Assembly: GCA_023375785.1 (NCBI GenBank)
Contig: SZWC01001516.1
Location: 1 to 64,000, forward strand
From: Penium margaritaceum
Lineage: Eukaryota; Streptophyta; Zygnematophyceae; Desmidiales; Peniaceae
Direction of reading: 5' to 3'
DNA: 64,000 nucleotides
Part shown: positions 1-13,537 of the stretch, one piece after another
How positions within the stretch are numbered: position 1 is the first letter of the stretch
Layout: every line of letters starts with the position of its first letter
Made by a program: the position numbers and the translations under genes
Notes under the pieces: generated by a model
Databases searched by the model: none
Seen by the model: the letters and a program-made list of their open reading frames with translations, nothing else
What the model was told of the DNA's origin: nothing

Positions 1-2259
<2,259 letters not shown>

Positions 2260-2845
2260 TCCCAAGCCCAATCCCAATCTCAATCCCAATCCCAATCTCA
2301 ATCCCAGTCCCAGTGCCAATACCAATCCCAATCCCAATCCCAGTCCCAGTCCCCATCCCAATCCCAATCCCAATCCCAATCCCGATCCTAATCCCAATCT
2401 TAAACCCAATCCCAATCTCAATCCCAATCCCAATCTCAATCCCAGTCCCAGTGCCAATACCAATCCCAATCCCAATCCCAGTCCCAGTCCCCATCCCAAT
2501 CCCAATCCCAATCCCAATCCCGATCCTAATCCCAATCTTAAACCCAATCCCAATCTCAATCCCAATCCCAATCTCAATCCCAGTCCCAGTGCCAATACCA
2601 ATCCCAATCCCAATCCCAGTCCCAGTCCCCATCCCAATCCCAATCCCAATCCCAATCCCGATCCTAATCCCAATCTTAAACCCAATCCCAATCTCAATCC
2701 CAATCCCAATCTCAATCCCAGTCCCAGTGCCAATACCAATCCCAATCCCAATCCCAGTCCCAGTCCCCATCCCAATCCCAATCCCAATCCCAATCCCGAT
2801 CCTAATCCCAATCTTAAACCCAATCCCAATCTCAATCCCAATCCC
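2260..2845. repeat. 138-bp higher-order repeat, 4 units plus a partial
   Basis: A 23-hexamer unit is repeated. The marker TCTTAAACCC occurs at 2398, 2536, 2674 and 2812, exactly 138 bp apart. The first unit (2260-2397) carries TCCCAAGCCC in place of the marker. Further landmarks in each unit are CAGTGCCAATACC and CAGTCCCCATCCC. A partial fifth unit fades out near 2845. This array is independent of the 54-bp array. Confidence 0.93.
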
Positions 2846-3055
2846 AATCCCAGTCCCAATCCCAATCCCAATCCCAATCCCAATCCAAATCCCAATCCCA
2901 ATCCCAATCCCAATCCCAATCCCAGTTCCAATCCCAGTCCCAATCCCAATCCCAATCCCAATCCCAATCCCAATCCCAATCCCTATCCCAATCCCAATCC
3001 CAATCGTTGTCCCAATCCCAGTCCCAATCTTAGTCCCACTCCGAGTCCCAATCCT
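2846..3055. repeat. Nearly pure CCCAAT hexamer run
   Basis: About 200 bp of the simplest form of the satellite, mostly TCCCAA with a few TCCCAG units. It ends near 3010-3055, where CGTTGT, CTTAGT and CTAGG variants start the more degenerate block. Confidence 0.9.
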
Positions 3056-3839
3056 AGGTTGAATCCTAATCCCAGTCCCAGGCCTGGTCCCAGTCCCGAT
3101 CCCTGTCCTTATCATAGTCGGGATCCCAGTCCTGATCTTTGTCTCGATCCCAGTCTTGATTCTAGTCTCGATCCCAAGCCCGATCCCAGCCCCGATCCCA
3201 GTCGCAAACCCTGTCCCACTCCCAGCTCCGATCCCAATCCCGATCCCAGTCCTGATCCGTATCCCGATCCCATTCCCGATTGAGTCACGATCCCAGTCCC
3301 GATCCCATTTCTGATCCCAGTCCTGATTCTTGTCCTGATCCCAGTCTCGATCCAAGTTTCCAATCCCAGTTCCGATCCCAGTGCCGATCCCTTTTCTGAT
3401 CCCTGTCCCGGTCCCCCTCCCTCTCCAAGTCCCAGACCCATTCCAAGTCCAAGTGGCACTCCCAGTCGCAGTCCCAGTCGCTGTCACAGTCCCAGTCCCA
3501 GTCCCAGTCCCAGTCGCAGTCCCAGTCCTAGTCCTAGTCCCGGTTCCAGTCCTTGTTCTTATCCCTTTCCCGATCTTAGTACCGATCAAGTCACAATCCT
3601 AGTCCTGATCCTAGTCTCGATCCGAGTCCCGATCCCAGTCCCGATCCAAGTCTCGGTCCCAGACCCGGACCCAGACCCGGTCCAAGTCCCGGTCCTAGTC
3701 CCGCTCCCTGTCGCGGTCCGAGTCCCGATCCCTGTCCCGATCCTAGTCCCTGTCCCAGTCCCGATCCTCGTCCCAATCCCAGTCCCAATCTCAGTCTCGA
3801 TCCGTGTCCCGATCCCATTCTTGATCCCAATCCCGATGT

Positions 3840-6066
3840 TCATCCCGATCCCAGTCGCGATCCTAGTCTCGATCCCAGTTCCGATCCCAGTCCCGATCCC
3901 AGTCTTGATCCCAGTCTCAATCCTAGCCCTGATCCCATTCCTGATCCCAGTCCCGATCCTTGTCCCAATTCCTCTACTGATCCAATCTTGATCCCAGTCC
4001 TCATCGGAGTCTCGATCCGAGTCCCGATCTCAGTCCCGATCCCTGTCTCGATCTTAGTCCCGATCCCACTCACGATCCCAGTCCCGATCCCAGTCCCGAT
4101 CCTAGTCCCGATCCTAGTCTTGGTCCCAGTCTCGATCCCTACCCTGATCCCTGTCCTGATCCCAGTCCCGATCCCAGTCCTGATCGCAGTCCTGATCCCC
4201 GTCCCGATCCCAGTCCCGATCCCTGTCCCGATCCCGGCCTGATCCCAGTCTCGATCTTAGTCCTGACCCCAGTCCCGATCCCAGTCCAGATCCCAATCGC
4301 GATCGTAGTCCCGATCCCTGTCCTAATCCGAGTCTCGATCCGAGTCTTGATCCAAGTCTCGATCCCAATCTGGATCACAGTCCCGATGCCAGTCCCGATC
4401 CAAGTCCTGATCGTAGTCCCGATCCTAGTCCCGATCCGAATCCCGATCCCAGTTTCGATCCTAGTCATGATCCCTATCTTGATCCCAGACCGGATCCCAA
4501 TCCCGATCCCAGTCCTGATCTAAGTCCCGATCCCAATCCCGATCCCAGCCTTGATCCCAGTCCTGATCCCAGTCCTGATCCTAGTGCCAGTCCCAGTCGT
4601 GATCACAGTCCCGATCCCTCTCTACATCCCAATCCGGATCCTAGTCCCGTTCCCAGTCCTGATCCTTGTCCCGATCCCAATCTCGATCCCTGTCCGGATC
4701 CCAGTCTAGATCCCAGTCCCGATACTAGTCCTGATCCCCATCCGGATCCCAGTCCCCATCCTAGTCCTAGTCCTAGTCCAGATTCCAGTTCGGTGCCAGT
4801 CCCGGTCACTGTCCCCATCCCGATCCTGATCACAGTCCAGATCCCATTCCTGCTCCCAATCCCGATGCCCATCCCGATCCCTGTCGCGATCCTAGTCTCG
4901 ATCCCAGTTCCGATCCCAGTCCCGATCCCAGTCTCGATCCCAGTCTCAATCCTAGCCCTGATCCCATTCGTGATCCCAGTCCCCATCCTTGTCCCGATTC
5001 CTCTACTGATCCAAATCCTTATCCCAGTATTGATCCCAGTCCTCATCGGAGTCCCGATCCGAGTCCCGATCTCAGTCCCGATCCCTGTCCCGATCTTAGT
5101 CCCGATCCTACTCACGATCCCAGTCCCGATCCCAGTCGTGGTCCCAATCTTGATCCCAGTCCCGACCCCAGTCCCGATACTAGTCCCGATCCTAGTCTTG
5201 GTCCCAGTCTCGATCCCTACCCTGATCCCTGTCCTGATCTTAGTCCCGATCCCAGTCCTGATCGCAGTCCTGATCCCCGTCCCGATCCCAGTCCCGATCC
5301 CTGTCCCGATCCCAGCCTGATCCCAGTCCCGATCCTAGTCCCGATCCCAGTCCCGATCCCAGTCCTGATCCCAGTCCCGATCCCAGTCCTCATCGCAGTC
5401 CCGATCCCCGTCCCGATCCCAGTCCCGATCCCTGTCCCGATCCCAGCCTGATCCCAGTCCCGATCCTAGTCCCGATCCCAGTCCCGATCCCAGTCCAGAT
5501 CCCAATCGCGATCGTAGTCCCGATCCCTGTCCTGATCCGAGTCTCGATCCGAGACTTGATCCAAGTCTCGATCCCAATCCGCATCACAGTCCCGATGCCA
5601 GTCCCGATCCAAGTCCTGATCCCAGTCCCGATCCTAGTCCCGATCCGAGTCCCGATCCAAGTTTCGATCCTAGTCATGATCCCTGTCTTCATCTCAGTCC
5701 GGATCCCAATCCCGATCCCAGTCCTGATCCCAGTCTCAATCCCAGTCCCGATCCCAGCCCTGATCCCAGTCCTGATCCCAGTCATGATCCCAGTCCTGAT
5801 CCTAGTGCCGGTCCCAGTCGTGATCACAGTCCCGATCCCTCTCTAAATCCCAATCCCGATCCTAGTTGCGTTCCTAGTCCCGATCCTTGTCCCGATCCCA
5901 ATCTCGATCCCTGTCCGGATCCCAGTCTAGATCCTAGTCCCGATACTAGTCCTGATCCCAATCCGGATCCCAGTCCCCATCCTAGTCCTAGTCCTAGTCC
6001 AGATTCCAGTTCGGTCCCAGTCCCGGTCATAGTCCCCATCCCAGTCCTGATCACAGTCGAGATCCC
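3840..6066. repeat. Tandem duplication of about 1.2 kb inside the satellite
   Basis: A stretch from about 3840 to 4840 reappears from about 4870 to 6066 with the same order of rare variants. CCTCTACTGATCCA is at 3971 and 5000 (offset 1029). CCCAATCGCGATCG is at 4292 and 5501 (offset 1209). GATCACAGTCCCGATCC is at 4601 and 5822 (offset 1221). The offset grows because the second copy holds roughly 190 extra bases, including a local re-duplication around 5270-5460. Confidence 0.85.
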
Positions 6067-6334
6067 AGTCCCTATCCCAGTCCTGATCCAAGTCCCCATC
6101 CGATTCCTGATTCCAGTCCTGATCCCAGTCTCAATCCCAGTCCCGATGCCAGTCCCGATCCAAGTCCCGATCCCAGTCCTGATCCCCGTCCCGATCCAAG
6201 TCCCGATCCCAGACTCCATCCTAGTCCTGATCCCAGTCCTGATCCCATTCCCGATCCCATTCCCGATCCCTGTCTCCATCCCAGTCCCGATCCCAGTCCC
6301 GATCCCAGTCTCGATCCCAGTCCCGATCCCAGTC

Positions 6335-6823
6335 CTGATCCTAGTCCTAATCCCAGCCCCGATTCCAGTCCCGATCCCCGTCCTGATCCCCGTCCCGATC
6401 CCAGTCTTGATCCCAGTCCCGATCCAAGTCCTGATCCCGGTCCCAATCCCAGTCACGATCCCTGTCCCAAACCCTGTCCCGATCCCAGTCCGGATCCCAA
6501 TCCGAGTCCCAGTCCCTGTCCCCGTCCCAGTCCCAGTCCTAGTCGCGAGCGTTGTCTTGATTCCAGTCCCGATCCCAANCTGATCCTAGTCCTAATCCCA
6601 GCCCCGATTCCAGTCCCGATCCCCGTCCTGATCCCCGTCCCGATCCCAGTCTTGATCCCAGTCCCGATCCAAGTCCTGATCCCGGTCCCAATCCCAGTCA
6701 CGATCCCTGTCCCAAACCCTGTCCCGATCCCAGTCCGGATCCCAATCCGAGTCCCAGTCCCTGTCCCCGTCCCAGTCCCAGTCCTAGTCGCGAGCGTTGT
6801 CTTGATTCCAGTCCCGATCCCAA
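6335..6823. other. Perfect 244-bp direct repeat around a single N (probable mis-join)
   Basis: Bases 6335-6578 and 6580-6823 read the same by eye and are separated only by the N at 6579. The block includes the distinctive GTCGCGAGCGTTGTC. A perfect repeat meeting exactly at an unknown base is best explained by two contig ends that overlap and were placed side by side rather than merged. Confidence 0.8.
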
Positions 6824-7916
6824 TCCCAATCCCAGTCCTGATCCTAGGCCCAATCCGAGTCCCGATCCCAGTCCCGGTTTTAGTCTTGATCGCTGTCGCG
6901 ATCCTAGTCCCGATCGTAGTCCCAATCCTGGTCCGGATCCCAGTCCTGATCCCAGTGAGGATCCCAGTCCCAATCCTAGTCCCGATCCTAGTCCTCATCC
7001 CACTCCCGATTCCAGTCCCCATCCTAGTCCCGACCCATGTCACGATCCAAGTCCCGATCCCAGTCCTAATCCTAGTCCCGATCCCAGTCTCGATTCCACT
7101 CCCTATCCGAATCCGGATCCCTGTCGCGATCCATGTCAAGATCCTAGTCCCGATCCAAGTCACGATCCCGGTCCTGATCCAAGTCCCGGTCCTAGTCCCG
7201 ATCCCAGTCCTGATCTTGTCCCGATCCCAGTCCCAGTACCAGTCCCGATCCCAATCCTGATCCCAGTACTGATCCTAGTCTCGATCCCGGTCCTGGTCAC
7301 AGTCTCGATCCCTGCCCCGATCCTAGTCCCGATCCCTGTCCCGATCTCTGTCCCGATCTCAGTCCTAATCCAGTCCTGATCCTCGTCTCGATCCCAGTCC
7401 AGATCCCTCACCCGATTTGAGTCCTCATCGAAGTCACGATCCCAGTCCCGATCCTTGTTCCGATCCCAGTCCCGATCTTAGTCCAGATCCTAGTCTCGAT
7501 CCTAGTCCTGATCCCCGTCCTGATCCTAGTCCTGATCCTAGCCGCGATCCCAGCCCCGATCCCAGCCTTGATCCTAGCCCCGATTCTAGTCGCGATTACT
7601 GTCACGATCCCAGTCTCGATACTAGTCCCGATCGAAGTCTCGATCCCGGTCCCGATCTCAGTCACGATCCCACTCCAGAACCGAGTCCCGATCCCAATCC
7701 GGATCCGAGTCCAAGTCCCTGTCCTAGTCCCTGTCCCAGTCCCAGTCCCAGTCCCGATCCTTGTCTTGATTCCAGTCCGGATCACAGTCCCGATCCCTGT
7801 CCCCATCCTAGTCCCAAACCCAGTCCCGATCCCAGTCACGGTACCAGTCCCGATCCCTGTCCCGATCCTAATCCTGATCCTAATCCCGATCCCAGTCCGG
7901 GTCCCAGTCCTAGTAC

Positions 7917-8790
7917 GTGGAGATGATGACGTGGCTTGTATCATTTTCGTAGAGGTGATAGGCCTTGCTTACCACGTCGTAGCCAATCATCAGTATCTGC
8001 GCACTCTTTGCGTCCCATTTCTGCCGCTTCTTCTTGGGCACATGCATGTGCCCCAGGCTGCGAAATGCTCAGAGAAGACCCACGCTTGGTTTCTTGCTGA
8101 ACCACATCTCGTACAGCGTCATCTACTCTAGCGCCTTAGATGGACTACGGTTCTTGATGTAGACCGCAGTGCTCACGGCTTCAGCCCAGAAATTGTAGGT
8201 CAGCCAAGCCGCCTGCAGCATGGAGCGCGCCGACTCCACAATGGTACGTTTGGTGCGTTCTGCTACCTCATTCTGCTGCGGCGAGTACGGCGCGGTACGC
8301 TGTGCCTTGATGCCAGCTGCTGCCAGGTACTCCTGAAACTCCTTCCTTAGGTACTCTCCACTGCGATCGCTGTGTAGCGCCTTGATCTTCTTGCTAGTCT
8401 GGTTCTCCACCATGGCCTTGAACTCCCTGAACCTGTCAAAACACTAGTCCTTGGAAGGAAGGAAGTACACAGCAGTGTAACGGCTGAAATCATCAATGAA
8501 GGTCAGGAAATACCTAGAGCCTCCCAAGCTCTGGGTCTGCATCGGTCTGCACAAGTTCGTGTGGACCAGCTCCAACACCTCCTTTGCACGCTCCCCTGCT
8601 CCAGAGAACACCTCTCGGTACTGCTTCCCCTCCAAACAGCCAATGCACAAGTGCTGCTCAAACTTAGAGATGGTAGACAAGTCACGCACCATCTGCTTTG
8701 CTTGAAGCTACTACAAGGCGCGCATGCCGATGTGGCTGTAGCGCGCATGCAAAATCTCGACATGTATTGCATGTTCCATTGCTGCAAGAC
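7917..8790 (-). pseudogene. Integrase remnant of copia element A
   Basis: Translated pieces match copia integrase. The zinc-binding pre-integrase region (LCIGCLEGKQ) lies near 8640. The catalytic core follows, with VHTNLC near 8570, [13 protein letters not shown] near 8480 and the PQQNEVAERT segment near 8270. The C-terminal AVYIKNRSPSKALE segment is near 8130. In the family, integrase joins the cDNA copy to target DNA. The satellite cuts off the rest of the polyprotein. Confidence 0.88.
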
Positions 8791-10209
8791 TCTGCTTATG
8801 CGGGATCTTGGTCGCCCCCCGCAGGCGGAACCTGACGCCCTCCTTCACCGACTAGCCAACTCCTCTCCTGTATCCTTGTTGAGGATGTAACCATAGTCAT
8901 CATCCAAGATGACGCGCAGTCATATGTTTGTAAGAGAGGAGACTGAGAGGAGGTTGAATGCAGCATCAGGTACATACAACACGCCATGGAACACTCCCAT
9001 TTCAATGCCACGTGGGGTCTCCAACCAAATTTCCACAATCCCGATCCCCTCAGCATACACCACCCGATCATCATACACAGCGAAGGGATAGGGAGGGATG
9101 GACAACAGCTGTGTAAACTGCTCCTTGTGATGTGTGAGGCTCTTGGTACACCATGAGTCCTTATACCATGCGAGATCCGCCTTCTCCACCTACGACATGT
9201 CAGACTTCGCCATGAAGAGACAGTCGCGCACCTCCTTGGCCACATTCACATTGTCAAAATGGCGTATACCAGCCTGGTTTTGCTGCTGCTGCTGCTGCTG
9301 CCAACAGTGTTGTGGCTATTGTTGCTACTGCTTTTGCTGTTGCTGCTGCGATGACTGCTGCTGCTGCTGCTCCTTCTGGTCCCTCTTGAGCTTGAAACAC
9401 TCCTTTTGTAGTGTCCCTCTTTTTGGCAGTAGCGGCATTTGCCTTTCTTTTTGCCTCTCTCCTGCCGAGACTACTACTGCTATTGTTGGTTGCGTGAGGT
9501 TGTGGCCACAAAAGCTGCTTCACTGCTGCTGCTGCCGTTGCGCTTTGCTGGATTGCGACGCAATTCCACCTGTACCTGGTGTATGTAGATGAAGTCAAGG
9601 TCGAGAGTTGGCTGGCACTCCAGTGTCTCTTGCACCATGTCGTAGCTGGTTGTGAGTCCCCTCAGCAAGGAGGATGAAGCGCGTCTCTTCCACAGGGTTA
9701 CCCGCCGCTCTCAGCTGCTTTGCCAGCTCCTTTGTCCTATCCAGGTACGTTTCCATCCAGTCACCACCCTGCATTTTCAGTGCCATCATCTTTTCCTCTA
9801 AAAGTATGAGAAATGCAGGATCCTTATTCTCATACTTCTTGCACAACGTGTCCCATCCCTCCTATACAGTAGCCTTGTCACTCACATACTAAAGATGCGG
9901 GTTGGAGATGGTGTTGACAAGCAACCTGTAGATCTGCCCGTCCTTCTTCCACTCCTCATACGCCGCTTGTACAACTGAAGAAGAACCCGCATCAGCTGCA
10001 CCCTTGTGCGGCGTCTTTCCCGCCACCACGTGCGTTGTGGTGATGCCTTTTGCCTGTTGAACAAGAGCCGGCTTGTCGCCGCTCACCAAATCCCTCAAGC
10101 CCCTCTCCTCCAAAAGAAGGCGGGTACGGATCTTCCAGAATGTGAAGTTGGCGCGTCCCTGCAGCCTCTCCAAAGGCTCGGCTGCTGTCAGAACGCCAGC
10201 TGCTGCCAT
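8791..10209 (-). pseudogene. Gag and protease remnant of copia element A
   Basis: The gag start is at 10209 (MAAAGVLTAAEPLERLQ...), followed by FTFWKIRTRLLLEERG, typical of the UBN2-type copia gag. A CCHC zinc knuckle lies near 9430, then a glutamine-rich tract near 9280-9370. The protease region follows, including VFHGVLYVPDAAFNLLSVSS near 8960. Gag forms the particle and protease matures the polyprotein. The copy is broken at several points. Confidence 0.87.
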
Positions 10210-10838
10210 TTTGAGCCTTGGTGATGCTCAGTGCTGCCCTTGGATGGCGGCGCTATCCCTGCTTCTGCTTTTGCTTCTGCCAGAAATATGTCTGACAGAA
10301 AATGGACTGTAGATGGCAGCCGACTGATAATTTGGAAAAAGCCCATCACTGGAAAATGTAGCTAGAAAACCTTTCAGATCAGCCCATAAACCAGAGTCAT
10401 CAAAAGGGGATTTAGAAAGATATGCCCTCTTGAAAACAGGGTATGCTTCTGCTCCTACTCCAACTTAGACAAGCCAGCTTGTAAACAACGTTTCTCCGAA
10501 AGGAATCAATTGAATGCAAATAGTTTTGCACCAATGCAAAGCTTAGGAAAAATACTACAATTCGCATGTTCCACGTTTTAAATTTGACATAGAAACAAGA
10601 GAGTTATGTTTATCACAAGGCGACAGTCTTACTCATAGAGCAGAGTGTAGCCCTGGCCGATCTCGTTTTGAGCATAGCTCTCAATCCAATCGTTGGATTT
10701 TCAAAAACTTGGGCTCGTTGGAAATTTCGTCTTGCGAACTTGCTTATCCAATGTTTGAGCGACAAATTTGGTCAAGGTTTGAACCTAACCCGTTACTTTC
10801 AAAGGGACGGCCTGTACTGGCTGAAACTAACAAAACCT

Positions 10839-10851
10839 GGCTCTGATACCA
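10839..10851 (-). other. Primer binding site of element A
   Basis: On the - strand this reads TGGTATCAGAGCC, complementary to the 3' end of initiator tRNA-Met. It lies two bases inside the LTR boundary, the usual Ty1/copia arrangement. Confidence 0.85.
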
Positions 10852-10853
10852 AA

Positions 10854-11592
10854 TGATGGATCTAGAGGAGACAAGGAGTCTTGGAGTAGCGAGCATGTGG
10901 GACTGAAAGGGCATCACTTGTGCTGAAGAATGGTTGTTGAATCACTAAAAAATGATGGAGTACATATAGAGCTATAGCTTGGGCAAGGCAGCCCTCTCAC
11001 AAGCCGCACCACTTAGCCATGGAGGCTAAGGCTCACTCACGAGAGTCCATAATCTCATACAAGAGAGCAAATCAGCCTAGCAATCAGGCTGTCCATTCAC
11101 ACACAACCTAGAGAGCTAGAAAATGCTCTCATGGCACACTCCTAGTGGTCACATAAACCACAATCCCATCGAGAATCGCCATGTGTCCATGGCTAGCACA
11201 CAAGGATCTCACATCACCTAAAAAGAAAGGAGAGGTACCTTTTCCTAGTCAGCACACTCTGACATGGCAACCCAAAAATTTAGGACCTTTTTGGATATTT
11301 CTCCCATCAGGTCTTGACCCTGGATCTCTTGCCTTTTTTCTTTTGTCAGGCTAAGGCATGAGGCCATTGCCTATGGTCACCCGGATATTGGCGGTTGATG
11401 ACCCCGAATACTTTGAAAACTCATATCTCCCAATCCGATTGTTGGATCGGCCTCTAAATTGGACCGTAGATATTTTGCCACCTGATCTTTCCATTGATGA
11501 AGTTGTATTGACGATCGGAGTAGGCATCTGGTACTTTCTTGGAACTTGCTCCTGTGGACCTGAAACTGAGTCAGATGGCTCCTTTCCCAACA
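10854..11592 (-). repeat. 5' LTR of element A
   Basis: 739 bp, ending CCCAACA at 11592. It aligns end to end with the other family 1 LTRs, including the conserved TATA-type CTATATGTACTCC segment and the TCAGCCT/AGGCTGA inverted repeat. Confidence 0.88.
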
Positions 11593-11596
11593 GTTT

Positions 11597-11993
11597 CTAT
11601 CCTCAGGCGCGCAAGTCCATCTTCGGACATGTCTTCCTCATGAATGGGGGGGGCATCAACTGGTCTAGCTAGCGGAAGGTGGTCGTCTCTACCTCAAGCA
11701 CAGAACCTGAATATGTCTCTCTTAGCTTTGGAACCAAGAAAGCAGTTTGGCTTCAATGTCTCATGGCAAAGATGAGTGGGAGTGGAGCAGTTCCAGCTCC
11801 CATGTGCGTGGACAATGAGAGTGCAATCGCGCTGGACAAGAAGTCCGAGCAAAATGCACGCACCAAACACATCGACATTGCCTACTACTTCATCAGGCAC
11901 ATGATACAAGAGGGTGCTATTAAGCTAGAATTCACTCTTGCCAGTAAGCAGGTCACTGATTTCTGCACCAAGCGAGTGACTTGTAAGAAGTAG
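11597..11993 (+). pseudogene. RNase H end of copia pol (element B)
   Basis: The translation includes EYVSLSFGTKKAVWLQCL, a family version of the YVDNQSAIAL segment (MCVDNESAIALDKK), then HIDIAYYFIRHMIQEGAIKL and VTDFCTK. This is the C-terminal RNase H domain, which removes RNA from the RNA:DNA hybrid. The pol reading frame ends at 11993. The N-terminal part of the polyprotein is missing. Confidence 0.88.
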
Positions 11994-12035
11994 TAGTTCT
12001 ACATGACGGCATGTAGACTCAGTCCACTCTACTAT

Positions 12036-12049
12036 GGCAAAGTGGGAGA
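12036..12049 (+). other. Polypurine tract of element B
   Basis: GGCAAAGTGGGAGA lies just before the 3' LTR, where plus-strand DNA synthesis is primed. The same motif precedes the 3' LTR of element F and, in reverse, follows the left LTR of most minus-strand copies. Confidence 0.8.
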
Positions 12050-12050
12050 C

Positions 12051-12786
12051 TGTTGGATATATGGCCATCCGGTTCAGTTTCGGGTCCATAGGATCGAGTT
12101 ATTGGAAACTACCAAATGCGTGCTTTGATCGTTGTTGAGACTTCACCATTAGTAGCATTAGTGGTGAGTTGTCTACGGTCCAAGTTTGAGGCGGATCCAG
12201 CAATCGGACTGGAAGATATGAATTTTTGACGTTTCCGAGGTCATGGACCGCCGATGTGTATGTGATCATGAGTGATGGCTCCATACCTTCGCCTGAGAAA
12301 AGAAAAAGACTAGAGTTCTGGGGTCAAGACCCTAGGGAAGAGATATCCAATAAGGTCCTTGGTCTTAGGATTACCTTGTCAAAGTGTGCTGACCAGGATA
12401 AAGGTACCTCTCTTTACTTTTTAGGTCAGGTGAGATCATTATGTTCTCGCCATGGACACATGGCAATTCTCTATGGGATTGTGGATTATGTGACCACTAG
12501 GAGTGAGCCATGAGAGCATTCTCTAGCTCTCTATGTTGTGTGTGACTGATCAGCTTGATTGCTAGGCTGATTCCTCCCTTGTGTGAGATTCTGGATTATA
12601 GTATGTGAGTCTTGGCCTCCATGGCTAAGTGGTGTGGCTTGTGAGAGGGCTCAGTTACCCAAGCTCCAGCTCTATATGTACTCCATCATTTTGAGTGATT
12701 CCACAACCTTCCTTCAACACAAGAGAAATCCTTTCATTTCTATGTGCTTCCTGCTCTAAGGCTCTCTCTCACCTCTAGTTCCAACA
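12051..12786 (+). repeat. 3' LTR of element B
   Basis: 736 bp, TGTTGG...CCAACA. Diverged from the other copies, especially in the first 120 bp, which suggests an old insertion. Confidence 0.87.
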
Positions 12787-12966
12787 AAACGTCCATAGAC
12801 AGAAGCAACGGAGGTCCGCATCAACAAGAAGAGAGCCATGAAAATGGCACAAGGGCTTGTATTTATGGCGAGTACAAGGGCTTGTACGAGCTAGGTGCCT
12901 GATTCGTACCAGCCTATACCTACGTCGACAGGAGATTTCTCATGGTAGAAGAAGCCATTTCTCTAC
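12787..12966. other. Unassigned 180 bp between element B and the second-family LTR
   Basis: I see no gene or known repeat here. It contains a short direct repeat, ACAAGGGCTTGTA, twice within about 40 bp. It may be internal sequence of the second LTR family, but I cannot show that. Confidence 0.4.
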
Positions 12967-13388
12967 TGTTTTGTCTTGTTTTGCTTTTATTTACCAAGGA
13001 TGTTCATTTCCTCGAGTAAACCAGAATAATTCTTTCAATCTTGTTTACCTTTGGTTATGCACGTTTGTCATTGTGTCTTCGCTCTACTCGCTCATCGGTC
13101 ATTTTGCTCTTAATAACCACTCACAGCTCACGACTCCTTGCTCCATCAATTCTAATCCTCCGTCCAGCTCGCATCAATTTATCGCCCACTCCGTTTCAAT
13201 GTTCTCACATTATGTTACTGTTTACCTCAGATCTCTACAATCTCAGTTGTCTTCAAGCTCCTACGACTAACTCCTTGGGACGTCTCACAACCTTCTCATT
13301 CCGTCATTCTTGTACCATGCTGTCGGATGCCTTATTACTTCTGCATGGTTTTGCCATTGTTAGTTTTGCTCACAGTATTCTTCTGACG
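12967..13388 (+). repeat. LTR-like repeat of a second family, left copy
   Basis: About 422 bp that aligns throughout with 34705-35128: shared ACCAAGGAT, CTCATTGCTCATTTTGC-like, CTACGACTAACTCCT and CATTGTATTCTT-like segments. No primer binding site follows it, so it is either a 3' or a solo LTR. An open frame through it (12857-13270) has no recognisable domain and is not called as a gene. Confidence 0.65.
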
Positions 13389-13537
13389 TAGAGAAAATCA
13401 TTGAATATTCAATACACTAAGTTGTTTCTCATATTCATGTTGACTCTGCTGGAAATGAGCAAAAACGAGTCTCACTTCATTCATTCCTTGAAAAATCCAA
13501 GTCTCAAAGTAAGGATCTAAGTCCCATTGGAACGAAC
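13389..13537. other. Unassigned 149 bp left of element M
   Basis: AT-rich and without features I recognise. Its last five bases, CGAAC, are the left target duplication of element M. The sequence presumably continued into 34599 before M inserted. Confidence 0.45.

Larger units (their letters stand above)
3056..7916. repeat. Degenerate GATCCCAGTCCC-type satellite
   Basis: The dominant motif becomes a 12-bp pair of hexamers, TCCCGA and TCCCAG, so GATC recurs often at 12-bp spacing. Units are far more varied than in the left 3 kb (CTGATC, CTAGTC, CGGTCC, GTCGCG and so on), suggesting an older block. Long open frames through it read as Pro-Ile/Val-Pro, Asp-Pro-Ser or Gly-Thr/Ser-Gly repeats and are rejected as genes. 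The array ends abruptly at about 7916 against copia sequence. Confidence 0.93.
7917..11592 (-). mobile_element. Ty1/copia element A, 5' half, family 1
   Basis: From right to left this holds an LTR (10854-11592), a primer binding site, a leader, gag, protease and part of integrase. It stops at the satellite boundary at 7917. RT, RNase H and the other LTR are absent from the window. It is a broken fossil with numerous breaks. The five bases after its LTR are GTTTC; the matching target duplication cannot be tested because the left end is missing. The + strand sequence to its right belongs to element B. Confidence 0.9.
11593..12786 (+). mobile_element. Ty1/copia element B, 3' end, family 1
   Basis: Reading left to right: an RNase H fragment, a polypurine tract, and a complete 3' LTR. 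The rest of the element is not in the window. Its left end meets the LTR of element A, so A probably inserted into B, after which B's left part was lost or lies beyond the satellite. Confidence 0.85.

Noticed and set aside
3381-8131. Pro-Val/Ile and Asp-Pro-Ser open frames in the right satellite block
   Set aside because: Repeat-derived. The frame reaching 8131 only runs on by chance into the reverse strand of copia integrase.
9134-9592. Cysteine-rich open frame on the + strand (CCCCCCC runs)
   Set aside because: It is the antisense reading of the CAG/CAA glutamine tract of gag in element A.
12857-13391. Two overlapping open frames of 137 and 116 residues as a host gene
   Set aside because: They lie within an LTR-like repeat that recurs at 34705-35128, and the frames are not conserved between the copies.
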